This document shows, piece after piece, positions 9,324 through 16,227 of a stretch of 32,100 bases of DNA. Made by a program: the position numbers and the translations under genes. Under the pieces are notes generated by a model. It was given only the letters and a program-made list of their open reading frames with translations, made no database searches and was not told the DNA's origin. The number at the start of each line of letters is the position of its first letter. Position 1 is the stretch's first letter. The stretch is from Nitrospiraceae bacterium (lineage in GTDB: Bacteria > Nitrospirota > Nitrospiria > Nitrospirales > Nitrospiraceae), in contig OMJA01000093.1 of assembly GCA_900299245.1 (NCBI GenBank), positions 1 to 32,100 on the forward strand, read 5' to 3'.

Positions 9324-10439
9324 ATGGCGGGAGAGCAGGCTTCAATCGACATTGGCGATAACGTGATCCGCTGCCGCGGGCGATGGACCTTGCAGAATCT
9401 GGCGGATCTTGAACAGCAGGTCGTCGCGCTTCACTGGCCGGAAGGGGCGGGGGCTCCCTGCGACATGAGCCAGGTGACGGCGATGGATACCGGGGGCGCG
9501 GTGCTGCTGCAGGAGATCGTCGCCGACAGGCGCCGGCGGGGACAGCAGGTGACGCTCCGCGGGTTGCAGGAGGACTTCCGTGTTTTGTTGGATCGCATTG
9601 ACGGTCAGATCAGGAGGGTGGATGCCGGCGCTGCGGCTGTTCCGGTCGGATGGCTCGCGCGTTTGGGGCAAACTCTGTGGACGCAGTGGGAGTCCGGCCT
9701 GCGGGGCGTGGCGTTTCTCGGCGAAAGCGCCGTGACGTTCACTCATGCGTTCCGGCATCCGCGCTACATCCGCTGGCGTTCGCTCTTGCGGATTCTTCAC
9801 GTCGACGGGGTGAACGCGCTCCCGATCACCGGCTTGCTGACGTTTCTGGTCGGCGTCGTCATCGCGTATCAGGGCGCGGAGCAGTTACGCAAGTTCGGAA
9901 CGAACATTTTCATCGTCGATCTGGTGGGCATTTCGCTGTTACGCGAAATCGCGCCGCTGATCGTCGCGATTCTCATCGCCGGCCGGTCGGGATCGGCCTA
10001 TGCGGCGGAGATCGGCACGATGAAGGTGACAGAAGAACTGGATGCCGTGCGAACGCTTGGGATCTCGCCGATGGCGTTGCTCGTGCTCCCGCGCACGCTG
10101 GCGCTGATGATCGCCGTGCCGTTGCTCACGGTCTATGCCGATGTGCTGGGTGTGTTCGGCGGGATGCTCATCGCGTCGGGCCAGTTGAATGTCAGCTTTA
10201 CGGAATTCGTGTCCCGCTTTCAGGAAGCCGTGGCCGTGCGGCACTTCTTGATCGGCATCGGGAAGGCGCCGTTCTTCGCCATGCTGATCGCCCTGGTCGG
10301 ATGTTATCAGGGGTTTCAGATCCGCGGCGGAGTGGACGACGTCGGTCGCCATACGACGATCAGCGTGGTGCAGGGGATTTTTCTGGTCATTGTGTTCGAC
10401 GCGATTTGCTCGATCCTTCTGAACTGGTGGGATCTGTGA
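9324..10439 (+). CDS. mlaE: STAS-MlaE fusion, permease of an MCE lipid ABC transporter
   Basis: A 371-residue inner-membrane permease for phospholipid or hydrophobic-substrate transport. Residues 1-100 form a STAS domain (MlaB-like; the MDTGGAVLLQEIV segment matches its nucleotide-contact region), fused to the MlaE permease (about 120-365) with five to six membrane helices and signatures GLLTFLVGVVIAYQGAEQL, AILIAGRSGSAYAAEIGTMK and PRTLALMIAVPLLT. I chose ATG 9324 (CGGAGCG upstream), 20 bases after the ftsH stop; an open frame from 9138 would overlap ftsH and adds unrelated residues. The STAS fusion replaces the separate mlaB gene. It heads a four-gene operon with ATPase, MCE protein and lipoprotein. 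Confidence 0.92.
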   Translation: MAGEQASIDIGDNVIRCRGRWTLQNLADLEQQVVALHWPEGAGAPCDMSQVTAMDTGGAVLLQEIVADRRRRGQQVTLRGLQEDFRVLLDRIDGQIRRVDAGAAAVPVGWLARLGQTLWTQWESGLRGVAFLGESAVTFTHAFRHPRYIRWRSLLRILHVDGVNALPITGLLTFLVGVVIAYQGAEQLRKFGTNIFIVDLVGISLLREIAPLIVAILIAGRSGSAYAAEIGTMKVTEELDAVRTLGISPMALLVLPRTLALMIAVPLLTVYADVLGVFGGMLIASGQLNVSFTEFVSRFQEAVAVRHFLIGIGKAPFFAMLIALVGCYQGFQIRGGVDDVGRHTTISVVQGIFLVIVFDAICSILLNWWDL

Positions 10440-10473
10440 CCGGAAGCGGAGCGAAGCGAGAAGGTGCGCTCGG

Positions 10474-11304
10474 ATGTCGCTAGTCTCAACGAATGCACCG
10501 CCGGTCATTGAGGTAGCGCATGTCGCTACCCGTTTCGGGCAGGCGGTCGTGCACAGGGATGTCAGTTTGACGGTGTTGCGCGGGGAAGTCTTTGCGATTG
10601 CGGGCGGCAACGGCTGCGGGAAATCGACGCTGCTCCGTGAAATTGTCGGACTGCTGACCCCTTCTTCCGGATCGATCCGGATCTTCGGCCTGGACAGCCG
10701 CTCGCTGGAGGAATATGACGGCCGGCCGGTTCACCGGCGGTTCGGCGTGATGTTTCAGCACGGAGCGCTGTTCAGTTCGCTGACGCTGGCGGAAAACGTC
10801 GCGGTCCCCTTGCGTGAACACACGGCATTGAGTCCGCGCCTGATCCGTGACATTGTGGTCGCCAAGATCGCGATGGTGGGGCTGCCGCCGGACAGTGCGT
10901 CGAGATATCCCAACGAACTGAGCGGCGGGATGCGGCGGAGGGCCGCGCTGGCCCGGGCGATCGTCATGGATCCGGAACTGCTGTTTCTCGACGAACCGAC
11001 GGCCGGCCTGGATCCGATCATCGCGGCGGGATTCGACGACCTGGTGCTGTCTCTGAAAAGTCTTCTGGGGTTGACGGTGGTGATGGTGACGCACGATCTG
11101 GACTCATTGTGGCGGATCACCAGCCGGGTGGCGGTGTTGGGCAACGGGACGGTGTTGGGGGTGGGCACGATGCAGGAATTGTCGCAGTCCGAGGATCCTG
11201 TGATCCGAGAGTATTTCCATGGTCCGCGAGGGCGGGCGGCGACCGAGCAGGCCTCCTGGAACAGCCGCGGCGGAGCGGCATCGGCCGATCGTCCCGGAGC
11301 ATAA
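10474..11304 (+). CDS. mlaF: MlaF-type ABC transporter ATPase
   Basis: A 276-residue cytoplasmic ATPase that powers the MlaE permease. Walker A is GGNGCGKST (44-52), Q-loop MFQHGALFS (93-101), signature LSGGMRRRAALARA (149-162), Walker B LLFLDEP (169-175), and the H-loop His is in MVTHDLDSL. The GALFSSLTLAENVAVPL segment is typical of MlaF. The last about 25 residues are a low-complexity Arg/Ala/Gly-rich tail that looks non-conserved. The gene begins 34 bases after mlaE and ends 11 bases before the MCE gene. Confidence 0.93.
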   Translation: MSLVSTNAPPVIEVAHVATRFGQAVVHRDVSLTVLRGEVFAIAGGNGCGKSTLLREIVGLLTPSSGSIRIFGLDSRSLEEYDGRPVHRRFGVMFQHGALFSSLTLAENVAVPLREHTALSPRLIRDIVVAKIAMVGLPPDSASRYPNELSGGMRRRAALARAIVMDPELLFLDEPTAGLDPIIAAGFDDLVLSLKSLLGLTVVMVTHDLDSLWRITSRVAVLGNGTVLGVGTMQELSQSEDPVIREYFHGPRGRAATEQASWNSRGGAASADRPGA

Positions 11305-11315
11305 GGGAAGGACGT

Positions 11316-12278
11316 ATGGAACCGAAAGTGAACTATGTCGTGGTGGGCGCCTTTGTGCTGCTGCTCGGCGCAGCCCTGCTTATAGGCGTGCTCTGGCTGG
11401 GGAAAACGGACTATCGGGGCGTCTATGACCGGTATGAAGCCTCGATGCGGGAGTCGGTCGCGGGGCTGAGTGTGGATTCGACCGTCAAGTATCGCGGCGT
11501 GGACGTGGGGCGGGTGAAAGCGATCGCCTTGAATCAGAGCAATCCCGAAGAAGTGCTGCTGACGCTGGATATCGTGCGCGGCACGCCGATCAAGACCGAT
11601 ACGATCGCCGTTCTTGAAACCCAGGGTCTCACTGGGCTGGCCACCATCAACTTAACCGGGGGCAGCCGGGATGCGCCGCCGTTACAGGCGTTGCCGGGGC
11701 AGGAGTATCCGGTCATCAGAACGGGCCCGTCGCTGTTTTTCCGGCTCGACGAGGCGATCTCGCGGCTGTTGTCGGAAAAGGGGCTGACCAAGCTGCTCAC
11801 GGATATGGACACGGTGGCAAAAGGGGCTGCGGAGATCCTGGATGAAGAGAATCGCACGGCGTTGAAACGGACGATCAAGGATCTTGCCGATGTGGCGCAG
11901 ACGGTGGCGGCGCATAAGGCGCAGATGGAGCAGGGGTTGAACGGTGCCGCCCTGAGCGCCGACAATCTGGTGAAGGTCACCACTTCGCTCAATGAGCAGG
12001 TGCCAGTGTTGCTTACGCGCATCAATAAAAGCGCCGATGCCCTGCGGACGTTGACGGATGAGCTGGCGAAGACCAGCAAAGCTGTCGGCTCGGTCGTTAA
12101 TGACACCAGGCCGGAGTTGGAGCAGTTCTCCCGGCAGACGTTGCCGGAAACCGGCCTGCTGGTGACGGAACTCCGGCAGCTGGCCGGGACGTTGACTCGG
12201 GTGGCCCGGGATCTCGAACGTGAGCCGAATGCGCTGGTGTTCGGCCGTCCGCCTTCCCGGCGGGGGCCGGGGGAGTAG
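11316..12278 (+). CDS. mlaD: MCE-family lipid-binding protein (MlaD-like)
   Basis: A 320-residue protein with one N-terminal membrane helix (about 8-26) and a periplasmic MCE domain (about 36-115) containing GLSVDSTVKYRGVDVGRVKA and TQGLTGLATINLTGG. MCE rings form a hydrophobic channel or shuttle for lipids between the membranes. Residues about 150-290 are long helices, likely coiled coil, as in larger MCE proteins that build a tube or needle; E. coli MlaD is much shorter (about 180 residues). ATG 11316 has AAGGGAAGG upstream and starts 11 bases after mlaF. A frame open from 11109 was rejected because it overlaps mlaF. Confidence 0.92.
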   Translation: MEPKVNYVVVGAFVLLLGAALLIGVLWLGKTDYRGVYDRYEASMRESVAGLSVDSTVKYRGVDVGRVKAIALNQSNPEEVLLTLDIVRGTPIKTDTIAVLETQGLTGLATINLTGGSRDAPPLQALPGQEYPVIRTGPSLFFRLDEAISRLLSEKGLTKLLTDMDTVAKGAAEILDEENRTALKRTIKDLADVAQTVAAHKAQMEQGLNGAALSADNLVKVTTSLNEQVPVLLTRINKSADALRTLTDELAKTSKAVGSVVNDTRPELEQFSRQTLPETGLLVTELRQLAGTLTRVARDLEREPNALVFGRPPSRRGPGE

Positions 12279-12286
12279 GGAGCGTA

Positions 12287-12922
12287 ATGATGAAGTGGGG
12301 AATCGCACGAACAGCGGCGGTGGTGATGCTGGCAACGGCGGGCGGATGCCTCTCGCCTCGCGGGGACGCACCGCCCATGCATACCTATCAGTTGAGCCTT
12401 GATACGGCGTCGGGAGAAGGGCGTCCGGCCGATGTCACCGGTTCCGTACTCCTGGTCGGCCAGCCGCAACCTCATCCGGGCTTTGAGTCGCCGCGGATGG
12501 TCTATCTCAAGCGGCCGTATGAGCTGGAGTTCTACGCGACGAATCAATGGACCGACTCGCCCGCACGTTTGTTCGCGCCGCTGTTGGTGCAGTCGTTGAG
12601 CCAGACCGGAACCTGGCGCGCCGTGGTTGCGTTGCCGGGGTCGGTGCGCGGCGATTACCGGCTGGATTCGTCGGGATTCATCGTGCAACAGGAATTTCTC
12701 CGGCAGCCGAGCCTGGTGCGGATGGCCCTCCGCGGCCAGTTAGTCGATCTGAAAGAGTCCCGGGTCGTCAGCACGAAACTGTTCGAGGTGGAGGAGCCGG
12801 CTCCGAGCGAGGATGCCTACGGGGGGGTGCTGGCGTCGAACCGGGCGGCGGCGGCGATGCTGGCGCAGATCACGTCGTGGCTCCAGAGTTGCGCGCGGCA
12901 TGCGCCGGAGTGCAACCGGTAA
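12287..12922 (+). CDS. ABC-type transport auxiliary lipoprotein
   Basis: A 211-residue lipoprotein (lipobox TAGGC, Cys21) of the ABC transport auxiliary/PqiC-like family, which commonly ends MCE operons and may contact the outer membrane. Family-like segments are HTYQLSLD (after the signal), PRMVYLKRPYELEFYATNQW and WTDSPARLFAPLLVQSL in the first half, and the C-terminal ASNRAAAAMLAQITSWL. It starts 8 bases after mlaD; ATG codons at 12287 and 12290 are both possible. No MlaC- or MlaA-like gene is present, so the route to the outer membrane is not the E. coli arrangement. Confidence 0.82.
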   Translation: MMKWGIARTAAVVMLATAGGCLSPRGDAPPMHTYQLSLDTASGEGRPADVTGSVLLVGQPQPHPGFESPRMVYLKRPYELEFYATNQWTDSPARLFAPLLVQSLSQTGTWRAVVALPGSVRGDYRLDSSGFIVQQEFLRQPSLVRMALRGQLVDLKESRVVSTKLFEVEEPAPSEDAYGGVLASNRAAAAMLAQITSWLQSCARHAPECNR

Positions 12923-12961
12923 GCGAACAGTGCGGCCCGAGCAAAGGAAGGTAAGGAGATC

Positions 12962-13312
12962 ATGACGGTTTTCCGCAAACAGATGGCCGGAGCGGCGATG
13001 ATCGGCTGGTGGCTGGCAGCGGCCGTTTCGGGAGCGGCGGCGGGCGAGCCGGATCTTGCCAGGGGAAAACAGGTCTATGAGAAATATTGTCTGGCCTGCC
13101 ATGGCCCGCAGGGGCGGGGGGATGGCGCAACCCAATTCGATCCGCCGGTGGCCGACCTGACATCGAGTGATGTGCTGATGAAGCCGGACTCCCGGCTCCT
13201 CAAGAGCATCCATGACGGCCGGACGAACACGGCGATGGATGCGTGGAAAACAACGCTGTCGGATGAGGCGATTCGTGCCGTGCTGGCCTATATTCTGACG
13301 TTTCCCCGATGA
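12962..13312 (+). CDS. Exported monohaem cytochrome c
   Basis: A 116-residue periplasmic electron carrier. A signal peptide covers about residues 1-28 (cleavage near AAAGEP); the haem site is CLACH (43-47) and a candidate sixth ligand is the Met in NTAMDAW. The tail SDEAIRAVLAYILTF is the usual final helix of class I cytochromes. A Shine-Dalgarno AAGGAAGG(T) lies upstream. It is clearly paralogous to the cytochrome at 15535: both share PADLTS or close variants, IHDG, NTAM-AW and LSD-I-VLAY. Its redox partner is unknown; position suggests service to the following DsrE/OsmC genes or the sulfur block. Confidence 0.9.
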   Translation: MTVFRKQMAGAAMIGWWLAAAVSGAAAGEPDLARGKQVYEKYCLACHGPQGRGDGATQFDPPVADLTSSDVLMKPDSRLLKSIHDGRTNTAMDAWKTTLSDEAIRAVLAYILTFPR

Positions 13313-13345
13313 GGACGGCATGATCGACGGCATGGCGGTTGTGTC

Positions 13346-13834
13346 ATGAGAGCCTCGTGGAAAACCGGGTTGAGTTTCGGATTGACGTCCGGGGTGATTA
13401 CCACACTGGGACTGATGGTAGGGTTGAATTCCGGGACGCATTCACGCCCTGTCGTGATCGGTGGAATTTTGACGATTGCCATCGCCGACGCGATGTCGGA
13501 TGCGCTCGGCATCCATGTGTCGGAAGAGTCGAAAAACAACAGTCCGGCTTTGCAGATCTGGGAAGCGACCGGGGCCACATTTCTGGCGAAATTCGTGATC
13601 GCGCTGACGTTTCTCGTTCCGGTGTTGCTGGTGCCGCTCGATCGCGCGATTCCCCTCAGCGTGCTCTGGGGCCTGCTCCTGCTGGCCGGGCTCAGTTTCT
13701 TCATCGCCAGGGCGCAGGCCATCGCGCCATGGAAAGTCATCGGCGAGCATCTTGTCATCGCGCTCTGTGTGGTCGCCCTGACGCATGCGGTCGGGGATTG
13801 GGTTGCGTCGTATGTGGCGGACGGGGGGCCGTGA
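13346..13834 (+). CDS. VIT1/CCC1-like metal transporter (short form)
   Basis: A 162-residue integral membrane protein with about four to five helices. The opening GLTSGVITTLGLMVGLNSG and the following AIADAMSDALGIHVSEES match the start of the VIT family, which moves Fe(II) or Mn(II) out of the cytoplasm. Typical VIT proteins are about 230 residues, so this is a compact member and probably lacks the cytosolic metal-binding helical domain. It begins 33 bases after a cytochrome gene with a poor Shine-Dalgarno and overlaps the next gene by one base (ATGA-type junction). Metal specificity cannot be read here. Confidence 0.7.
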   Translation: MRASWKTGLSFGLTSGVITTLGLMVGLNSGTHSRPVVIGGILTIAIADAMSDALGIHVSEESKNNSPALQIWEATGATFLAKFVIALTFLVPVLLVPLDRAIPLSVLWGLLLLAGLSFFIARAQAIAPWKVIGEHLVIALCVVALTHAVGDWVASYVADGGP

Positions 13835-14376
13835 TGGGAACAGCCGATGAAATTGCGTGCGATTCCACCTATGAGCATCTGCTGATGCTCTGGACTTCCG
13901 GTGTGCGCGATTACCATACGATGCTCTCCGACTATCTGACGGCCCACTCCATTTTCGTGGCGGTGATCGGTTTGATCGTGTCTCGGGAAGCACTCCCGCT
14001 CTCGTTCACGGTTCTGATCGTCCTGCTGTGCGCATTCGGCGTGCTCATGTGCCTGCAGATGGCGATCGTGCTGGGACGGTTGTCGGGTCAGAATGCCTTA
14101 TGGGAGTGGCGGTTGAGGAGCGTCGAGCAGGCGCCGGACTGGCAGAAGCCGAAACTGATCACGAGCCTGTATCAGCTCCATGAGACCAGGCAGTCGCTCG
14201 AGGATCCGCGGAACGTGCCGCCGGTCTTTCTGCCGAATTGGGCGTTTCGGCAGCACCGCCAGTGGTGGGCGCATCGCGCCGTCAGCTTCCCCTGGTTTTT
14301 CGGATCGGTGTACGGAGTCTTCTTTGTCTGGGCGGCGACACAGGTGATCCGGCTGATTGCAGGCGGTTCGCCATAA
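13834..14376 (+). CDS. Membrane protein of unknown function
   Basis: A 180-residue protein that I do not recognise with certainty. It shows hydrophobic segments at about 36-50, 56-80 and 152-175, with a charged cytoplasmic-looking stretch (85-145) between them, rich in Trp, Arg and Gln. The overall plan (two N-terminal helices, a soluble domain, one C-terminal helix) is reminiscent of RipA-type octameric membrane proteins, but this is only a resemblance. The chosen ATG overlaps the stop of the VIT-like gene; GTG at 13831 is an alternative. Coupling to the VIT gene suggests related function or co-expression. Confidence 0.7.
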   Translation: MGTADEIACDSTYEHLLMLWTSGVRDYHTMLSDYLTAHSIFVAVIGLIVSREALPLSFTVLIVLLCAFGVLMCLQMAIVLGRLSGQNALWEWRLRSVEQAPDWQKPKLITSLYQLHETRQSLEDPRNVPPVFLPNWAFRQHRQWWAHRAVSFPWFFGSVYGVFFVWAATQVIRLIAGGSP

Positions 14377-14398
14377 TGGAAGAGCTGAGGGAGGACCT

Positions 14399-14848
14399 AT
14401 GTGGAAACTCCGGGTAATTGGCGTGATGTTCGCGGCGGTGTTGTCGTCCCTGCATGTCCTGCCGGGAGACAGCATCGGTCAGCAACTTCCGTCTGATCCG
14501 CACCATCGTGTCGTGATGCATCTGAACTCCGGCGACGAGAAGGTCCAGCGGGGGGCGTTGAACAATATCCGCCATCTCTATCAGGAAGTGGGCCGCGAGC
14601 ATCTTCAAGTGGAGTTGGTCGTGCACGGAGCGGGGCTGGCCCTGCTCATCAAGGGCACGACCGGGTTCGGTTCCGAGTTGGCGCAATTGAAAAACGAGTA
14701 CGGCGTACAGGTCACGGCTTGTTCCAACACCATGAAAGCCATGAACGTGACACGCGAGCAGCTGCTCGACGAGGTCGGCGATACGGTTCCGGCGATGGTG
14801 CGGTTGATGGAGCGGCAGGAACAGGGGTGGGCCTATATCAAGCCGTGA
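14399..14848 (+). CDS. Exported DsrE-family protein
   Basis: A 149-residue protein with an apparent signal peptide (about 1-28) followed by a DsrE/DsrF-like fold: HRVVMHLNSGDEKVQRGALN, VELVVHGAGLALLIKG and VTACSNTMKAMN, whose Cys108 is in the position of the conserved sulfur-carrying Cys of the family. DsrE relatives move sulfane sulfur between proteins. An exported form would act in the periplasm, where the TsdA-like and SorA-like enzymes also reside. ATG 14399 has GAGGGAGG upstream; an upstream extension to 14357 overlaps the previous gene and was rejected. Confidence 0.8.
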   Translation: MWKLRVIGVMFAAVLSSLHVLPGDSIGQQLPSDPHHRVVMHLNSGDEKVQRGALNNIRHLYQEVGREHLQVELVVHGAGLALLIKGTTGFGSELAQLKNEYGVQVTACSNTMKAMNVTREQLLDEVGDTVPAMVRLMERQEQGWAYIKP

Positions 14849-14903
14849 ACCGTGCAGCATAACAGGTGGAATGCAGAGGCTCACATCAGGAGGAGAGACG
14901 ACG

Positions 14904-15338
14904 ATGGAATCGAAACCGAAAGTCTATCTGTACCACACGGCCGTGCGATGGACGGAGGAGCGCAAAGGGGTGATCTCCTGCGCGGGCAAACCCGATGTCG
15001 AGGTGGCGACGCCGCCGGAGTTCAAAGGGCATGACGGGATCTGGTCGCCGGAGGATCTCTTTGTGGCGTCGGCCAATATCTGTTTGATGACGACGTTTCT
15101 CGCCGTCGCCGGGCGGGCCGGCTTGGCGTTTACATCGTACGAAAGTTCGGCCGAGGGACGGCTTGAACTGGTGGAGGGAAAATTTCAATTTACCGAGATC
15201 ACGTTGAAGCCGGTGATTACGCTCCCTGCCGGCGGGGACGCGGCCAAGGCCAAGGAACTGATCGAGAAGGCCGAAGCGAACTGCCTGATTTCCAATTCGA
15301 TGAAGGCACATGTGACGCTAGTTCCAACCATCCGATAG
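14904..15338 (+). CDS. OsmC-family protein
   Basis: A 144-residue OsmC/Ohr-fold protein. The two conserved cysteines that form the redox pair in this family are present at Cys60 (ASANICLMTTF) and Cys127 (EKAEANCLISNSM). Family members reduce organic hydroperoxides; some act on sulfane sulfur or have unknown substrates. A strong AGGAGGAG sequence precedes ATG 14904. It follows a DsrE-like gene, and a second OsmC gene lies at 18151 inside the sulfur block, so a thiol or persulfide substrate is possible but inferred from context. Confidence 0.85.
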   Translation: MESKPKVYLYHTAVRWTEERKGVISCAGKPDVEVATPPEFKGHDGIWSPEDLFVASANICLMTTFLAVAGRAGLAFTSYESSAEGRLELVEGKFQFTEITLKPVITLPAGGDAAKAKELIEKAEANCLISNSMKAHVTLVPTIR

Positions 15339-15349
15339 AAATTCCTGTG

Positions 15350-15380
15350 GGGCATTCTGGGACCATCACTTAGAATGCCC
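15350..15380 (+). terminator. Hairpin after the OsmC gene
   Basis: GGGCATTCT (15350-15358) and AGAATGCCC (15372-15380) form a perfect 9-bp stem with a 13-base loop, starting 11 bases after the OsmC stop. No T-tract follows. Its place at the end of a gene cluster favours a transcription end or mRNA 3' structure. Confidence 0.4.
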
Positions 15381-15488
15381 TGGGGAGTTCCTCTCCAATC
15401 AACGCCGTACAGCAGAGCCTTGTGTGTCTGTAAACCTCTAAGCCGCTGAAAACAGAGTTGAATGTTGGTTTTGTAATTGGGCCTTGCA

Positions 15489-15504
15489 TGGCACATCGCT
15501 GGCA
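15489..15504 (+). promoter_or_regulatory. Sigma-54-like promoter candidate
   Basis: TGGCAC-N5-TGGCA keeps the -24 GG and -12 GC dinucleotides at the correct 10-base spacing of sigma-54 promoters (consensus TGGCAC-N5-TTGCW); the one deviation is G for T in the -12 element. It lies 30 bases before the cytochrome gene at 15535, leaving a short leader with AGAAGAGG. A very similar site lies at 23753. No rpoN or enhancer-binding regulator is in the window. Confidence 0.35.
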
Positions 15505-15534
15505 ATACTGACTTTGCAGAAAGAAGAGGTGTGT

Positions 15535-15903
15535 ATGCGTGTGATCGGAATCGTGGTCAGTATTCTGATCGGACTGATCTCTGTCGGTTTCGGGGGCGGC
15601 GGGCTCAAAGATCTGCCGGCTGCGTCGGGGAAGCAAGCTGATGCGGTGACCGGCCGGGAAATTTATTCCAATACCTGCATTCGCTGCCACGGGATCGACG
15701 GCAAGGGAGCCCTGGGATTGCAACTCGTGCCGAAGCCTGCCGATTTGACGTCGCCTGGGATCCAGGGCCGGTTGGATGCGAGTCTCTTTAAACGGATTCA
15801 CGACGGAAAGCCCAATACTGCGATGGGGGCGTGGAGCGCGGCGTTGTCCGACGACGAAATCTGGGACGTCTTGGCCTATGTCCGGACATTCCGGCAGGAG
15901 TAA
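15535..15903 (+). CDS. Exported monohaem cytochrome c
   Basis: A 122-residue exported cytochrome. A hydrophobic N-terminus (1-23) acts as signal or anchor; the haem site is CIRCH (48-52), followed by DGKGALGLQLVPKPADLTS. The NTAMGAW Met is the probable distal ligand and LSDDEIWDVLAYVRTF the final helix. It is a close paralogue of the protein at 12962. ATG 15535 was preferred over an upstream frame start at 15484 because a purine-rich AGAAGAGG sits just before it. It opens the sulfur block and is a plausible electron acceptor for the TsdA-like or SorA-like enzymes. Confidence 0.9.
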   Translation: MRVIGIVVSILIGLISVGFGGGGLKDLPAASGKQADAVTGREIYSNTCIRCHGIDGKGALGLQLVPKPADLTSPGIQGRLDASLFKRIHDGKPNTAMGAWSAALSDDEIWDVLAYVRTFRQE

Positions 15904-15944
15904 TCGATTTGAAAAACGGACGAATCCCTTTCAGATTCCCTGTC

Positions 15945-15959
15945 TCTCAATAATTGAGA
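15945..15959. promoter_or_regulatory. Perfect 15-base palindrome, Fur-family-like 7-1-7 operator
   Basis: TCTCAAT-A-ATTGAGA is a perfect 7-1-7 inverted repeat with the AATNATT core common to Fur, PerR and Zur boxes. It lies 40 bases before the DUF2892 gene, in the gap following the cytochrome gene. The outer bases differ from all three standard boxes, so the binding regulator is not identified. Confidence 0.4.
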
Positions 15960-15998
15960 CTGTGAGTCAGCTTACCTCTCAGACAAGGAGGTGCCATT

Positions 15999-16217
15999 GT
16001 GATCTGTAATGTCGGAGGAATAGAGCGGCCTGTTCGTATCGTCGTTGGCATCGGGGCGCTGGGCATCGGGGCTTTTGGCGGATTGCCGCCGGTGGGTACC
16101 GGGATAGCCCTGTTGGTCGGGACAATTGCTCTGGTCACAGGTGCGATCGGATATTGTCCCCTGTGGACAGTGTTCGGGATCAATACCTGTCCGGTCGCTC
16201 CAGGCAAGAAGGGATAG
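15999..16217 (+). CDS. Small DUF2892 (YgaP-like) membrane protein
   Basis: A 72-residue protein starting ICNVGGIERPVRIVVGIGAL, a typical DUF2892 opening, followed by two hydrophobic segments (about 13-28 and 33-50) and GYCPLWTVFGINTCP. Such proteins match the transmembrane part of the YgaP rhodanese. The GTG start is supported by a strong ACAAGGAGGT sequence 7 bases upstream. It lies 10 bases before the TsdA-like gene, so likely cotranscribed. Conserved cysteines (3, 51, 64) could handle sulfur, but that is inference. Confidence 0.8.
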   Translation: MICNVGGIERPVRIVVGIGALGIGAFGGLPPVGTGIALLVGTIALVTGAIGYCPLWTVFGINTCPVAPGKKG

Positions 16218-16227
16218 GGAGTAATCG

